64,000 bases of DNA from Nocardioides flavescens (GTDB taxonomy: Bacteria > Actinomycetota > Actinomycetes > Propionibacteriales > Nocardioidaceae): positions 341,952-405,951 of the forward strand of contig NZ_WUEK01000003.1 of NCBI RefSeq assembly GCF_009823805.1, given 5' to 3'. Both the position numbers and the translations under genes were made by a program. Positions 62,154 to 64,000 of this stretch are shown here, piece by piece. The first letter of the stretch is position 1. Each line of letters opens with the position of its first letter. A model generated the notes under the pieces. That model had not been told where the DNA came from, searched no databases, and worked only from the letters and a program-made list of their open reading frames with translations.

Positions 62154-63116
62154 GTGCCGGTGCTCCACCTGCGGATCAGCGTGCCGGCGGCGCTCACCGA
62201 GCCCGTGCTCGACGTGCTCGCCAAGGACCCGGCCGTCAGCTCGGTCGCCGTCTTCGAGGGGGCCTCCCGCCTGCCGGTGGGCGACGTCGTCACCGCCGAC
62301 CTCGCCCGCGAGGGCGCCAACGAGTGCATCGACGCCCTGCGCGCGCTCGGGGCGGCCCACGAGGGCACGGTGCACGTCGACCCGGTCCCGACCTGGGTCT
62401 CGGAGGCGGGGCTCGACGCGGAGCGGCGTACGCCGGGACGCTCGACCGACGCCGTCGTCTGGGCGGAGGTCACCCAGCGGGCCTACGACGAGACCGAGCT
62501 CAACTGGACCTACCTGGCCTTCATGACGTTCGCGACCGTGCTCGCCTCCATCGCCGTCGTGCTCGACTCGCAGATCCTGGTCATCGGCGCGATGGTGCTC
62601 GGCCCGGAGTTCGTGGCGCTCGCGGCCATCGGCGTCGCGCTCGTGCGGCACCGGACCGGGCTGGTGCAGCGCGCGGCGACCACCCTGGTGGTCGGCATCG
62701 GGTTCGCGATCGCGGTGACGACGGTGCTCTCGCTGCTCGCCCGCTGGCTCGGCTGGATCGTGCTCGCCGACATCACCGGCGACCGGCCCGGCACGGCGTT
62801 CATCTACACCCCGGACCGGTGGTCCTTCGTCGTCGCGCTGATCGCGGCCAGCGCCGGGGTGCTGTCGCTGACCTCGAGCAAGGTGGGCGGGCTGTCGGGC
62901 GTCTTCATCTCCGTCACGACCGTGCCGGCGATGGGCAACATCGCCCTCGGGCTGACCTTCGGTGCCTGGGGTGAGGTCTGGGGGAGCGCCCAACAGCTCG
63001 CCCTCAACATCGGCGGCATGGTGCTCGCGGGCTGGCTCACCCTCCTCGTCCAGCAGACCTTCTGGCAGCGTCGCGCGGCGCGGCGCGAGCGTCTCCTGGG
63101 CATCGCAGGTGGTTGA
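62154..63116 (+). CDS. DUF389 multipass membrane protein
   Basis: A 320-residue protein with a soluble N-terminal domain (about residues 1-110, LHLRISVPAALTEPVLDVLA) and a DUF389 membrane domain of about six helices, including NWTYLAFMTFATVLASIAVVLDSQILVIGAMVLGPEFV and LSLTSSKVGGLSGVFISVTTVPAMGNIALGL. GTG 62154 is used; GTG 62160 is equally plausible. The family is widespread and uncharacterised. It begins 6 bases after kdpE, so it may belong to the K+ regulon. Confidence 0.88.
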   Translation: MPVLHLRISVPAALTEPVLDVLAKDPAVSSVAVFEGASRLPVGDVVTADLAREGANECIDALRALGAAHEGTVHVDPVPTWVSEAGLDAERRTPGRSTDAVVWAEVTQRAYDETELNWTYLAFMTFATVLASIAVVLDSQILVIGAMVLGPEFVALAAIGVALVRHRTGLVQRAATTLVVGIGFAIAVTTVLSLLARWLGWIVLADITGDRPGTAFIYTPDRWSFVVALIAASAGVLSLTSSKVGGLSGVFISVTTVPAMGNIALGLTFGAWGEVWGSAQQLALNIGGMVLAGWLTLLVQQTFWQRRAARRERLLGIAGG

Positions 63117-63136
63117 ACGTTCACGTTAATCTGGTC
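63114..63136 (+). promoter_or_regulatory. Palindrome and promoter candidate before wrbA
   Basis: TGAACGTTCA (63114-63123) is a perfect 10-bp palindrome that begins in the DUF389 stop codon and is followed by CACGTTAATCT, where TTAATC could serve as a -10. ACGTT occurs twice in 8 bases. A redox-responsive operator is possible. Confidence 0.35.
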
Positions 63137-63167
63137 GGGACCGACAGCCCCGATCGGAAGGACCCGC

Positions 63168-63770
63168 ATGGCCACCAAGCTCGCGATCATCTACTACTCC
63201 GCCACCGGCACCATCGACGCGATGGCCCGCCGCCTCGCCGCGACCGCCGAGGCCGAGGGCGCCGAGGTCCGCCTGCGCCACGTCTCTGAGATCGCGCCGC
63301 GCGAGGCGATCGAGTCCAACGACGCGTGGAAGGCGCACGTCGACGCCGTCGCCGGCGAGCCCGAGGCCACCGCCGACGACATCGTCTGGGCCGACGCGGT
63401 CCTCTTCGGCACCCCGACCCGCTTCGGCAACGTCGCCAGCCAGCTGAAGCAGTTCCTCGACACGCTGTCCGGCCCGTGGAGCCAGGGCCAGCTCGCCGAC
63501 AAGGCCTACGCCGGCTTCACCAGCAGCCAGACCGCCCACGGCGGCCAGGAGACCACGCTGCTCGCGCTCTACAACTCGGTGCACCACTTCGGCGGCGTCA
63601 TCGTCTCGCCCGGCTACACCGACGGCCTGAAGTTCGTCGACGGCAACCCCTACGGCGTCTCGCACGTCACCGGCGCCACCAACGACGCCCCCCTCGGCGA
63701 CGCCGAGAACAACGCCCTCGACCACCTGGTCCGCCGCGTCCTGCGCATCGGCGCCGTGCTCGCCGGCTGA
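63168..63770 (+). CDS. wrbA: NAD(P)H:quinone oxidoreductase WrbA
   Basis: A 200-residue flavodoxin-like quinone reductase. The FMN phosphate loop is YYSATGTIDAMARRLA, followed by VLFGTPTRFGNVASQLKQFLD, AYAGFTSSQTAHGGQETTLLALYN and GVIVSPGYTDGL, all WrbA signatures. The ATG at 63168 follows GGAAGGA. The enzyme reduces quinones by two electrons and protects against oxidative stress. It is monocistronic, with hairpins downstream. Confidence 0.96.
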   Translation: MATKLAIIYYSATGTIDAMARRLAATAEAEGAEVRLRHVSEIAPREAIESNDAWKAHVDAVAGEPEATADDIVWADAVLFGTPTRFGNVASQLKQFLDTLSGPWSQGQLADKAYAGFTSSQTAHGGQETTLLALYNSVHHFGGVIVSPGYTDGLKFVDGNPYGVSHVTGATNDAPLGDAENNALDHLVRRVLRIGAVLAG

Positions 63771-63783
63771 TCCGTCCCCATCC

Positions 63784-63805
63784 GGTTCGACCCTCGCGTC
63801 GAACC
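63784..63805 (+). terminator. Small hairpin downstream of wrbA
   Basis: GGTTCGA and TCGAACC pair over an 8-base loop, 14 bases after the wrbA stop. There is no T-tract. Confidence 0.35.
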
Positions 63806-63834
63806 CCCTGCGCCCTCCGCGGGCGAGCAAGACC

Positions 63835-63879
63835 ACCGTGCCGGCCTCGCGGAGACGAGGCCGTCGGGGCCGGCACGGT
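63835..63879 (+). terminator. Strong stem-loop, probable terminator
   Basis: ACCGTGCCGGCC and GGCCGGCACGGT form a perfect 12-bp stem with a 21-base loop that itself contains GGCCTCG/CGAGGCC, so two competing folds exist. It lies 64 bases after wrbA and may serve a convergent gene beyond the window as well. Confidence 0.5.
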
Positions 63880-63920
63880 CCGGGCTGAGTCGCCCTGAGC
63901 CGGCACTTGCCCACCGCCGG

Positions 63921-63988
63921 TGGTTGAGGAAGTCGCGCTAGCTGTGATGTCCAGGCACGTTGGTCGAGATCGTGCGACGACACGATCT
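63921..63988. repeat. Intergenic repeat-like segment
   Basis: The stretch begins TGGTTGAGGA, contains the palindrome GCTAGC, and ends in the 8-bp hairpin AGATCGTG/CACGATCT (63967-63988). I recall dispersed Nocardioides repeats starting TGGTTGAGGA with a GCGCTAGC core, but only one copy is in view. No gene is seen from 63771 to the window end. Confidence 0.35.
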
Positions 63989-64000
63989 GATGCCGTAGGT

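Overview
The window is high-GC DNA (by eye about 70% or more) with many GTG starts, short intergenic gaps and translationally coupled operons (ATGA/GTGA overlaps). With the gene content this points to a soil or plant-associated actinobacterium; my best guess is Nocardioidaceae, inferred from protein character and not from a marker gene.

Layout. 1-5790 (+): the end of an L-fucose oxidative catabolism operon (SDR, mutarotase, aldose dehydrogenase, L-fuconate dehydratase) running directly into lutABC, which would oxidise the L-lactate this pathway releases; a LysR regulator converges on it. 6861-10723: a small CxxC/CxC protein, tRNA-Thr(CGU), a complete IS256-type insertion sequence and a two-gene HTH/nucleotidyltransferase cassette, forming a small accessory patch. 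10782-16461: glyoxylate/2-hydroxyacid use (SDR, GlcD-like flavoprotein, IclR, malate synthase G, GlcG-like protein). 16449-22141: HxlR/RidA pair, haloacid dehalogenase, aldehyde dehydrogenase plus GMC alcohol oxidase, and a TspO-like membrane protein. 22178-26963: an AraC regulator and a three-gene hydroxyquinol pathway (FAD phenol hydroxylase, maleylacetate reductase, hydroxyquinol 1,2-dioxygenase).

27001-32896 (-): the most notable locus, a mycosporine-like amino acid (MAA, UV sunscreen) operon, read from the right as HAD-like protein, mysA, mysB, a TauD-type Fe(II)/2-oxoglutarate dioxygenase, mysC and mysD. The dioxygenase is coupled at both ends within the pathway. The HAD-like protein has lost both catalytic aspartates of motif I. 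Divergent from it lies a flavin electron-transfer operon (33154-36275: repeat-bearing membrane protein, ferric-reductase-like flavoprotein, FMN-binding protein, ApbE).

36524-44878: a GntR-controlled FAD monooxygenase facing a seven-gene catabolic operon (HAD, alpha/beta hydrolase, metal-dependent cyclase family, two cupins, FAH-family hydrolase, NTF2-like protein) of unassigned substrate, plus a DUF3500 protein. 45062-54320: two very large secreted GH78 alpha-L-rhamnosidases flanking a small LuxR-type HTH protein, with a shared LacI-like operator upstream of both. 54484-63116: kdpFABC-kdpDE potassium uptake with an OmpR-type direct repeat upstream, then a DUF389 membrane protein. 63168-63770: WrbA. 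The last 230 bases hold hairpins and a repeat-like segment.

Overall the segment combines plant-polysaccharide sugar release (rhamnosidases), deoxysugar, lactate, glyoxylate and aromatic catabolism, UV protection and osmotic/K+ homeostasis, which would suit a surface or phyllosphere actinobacterium. All assignments were read from sequence and memory of the families; no database search was run.
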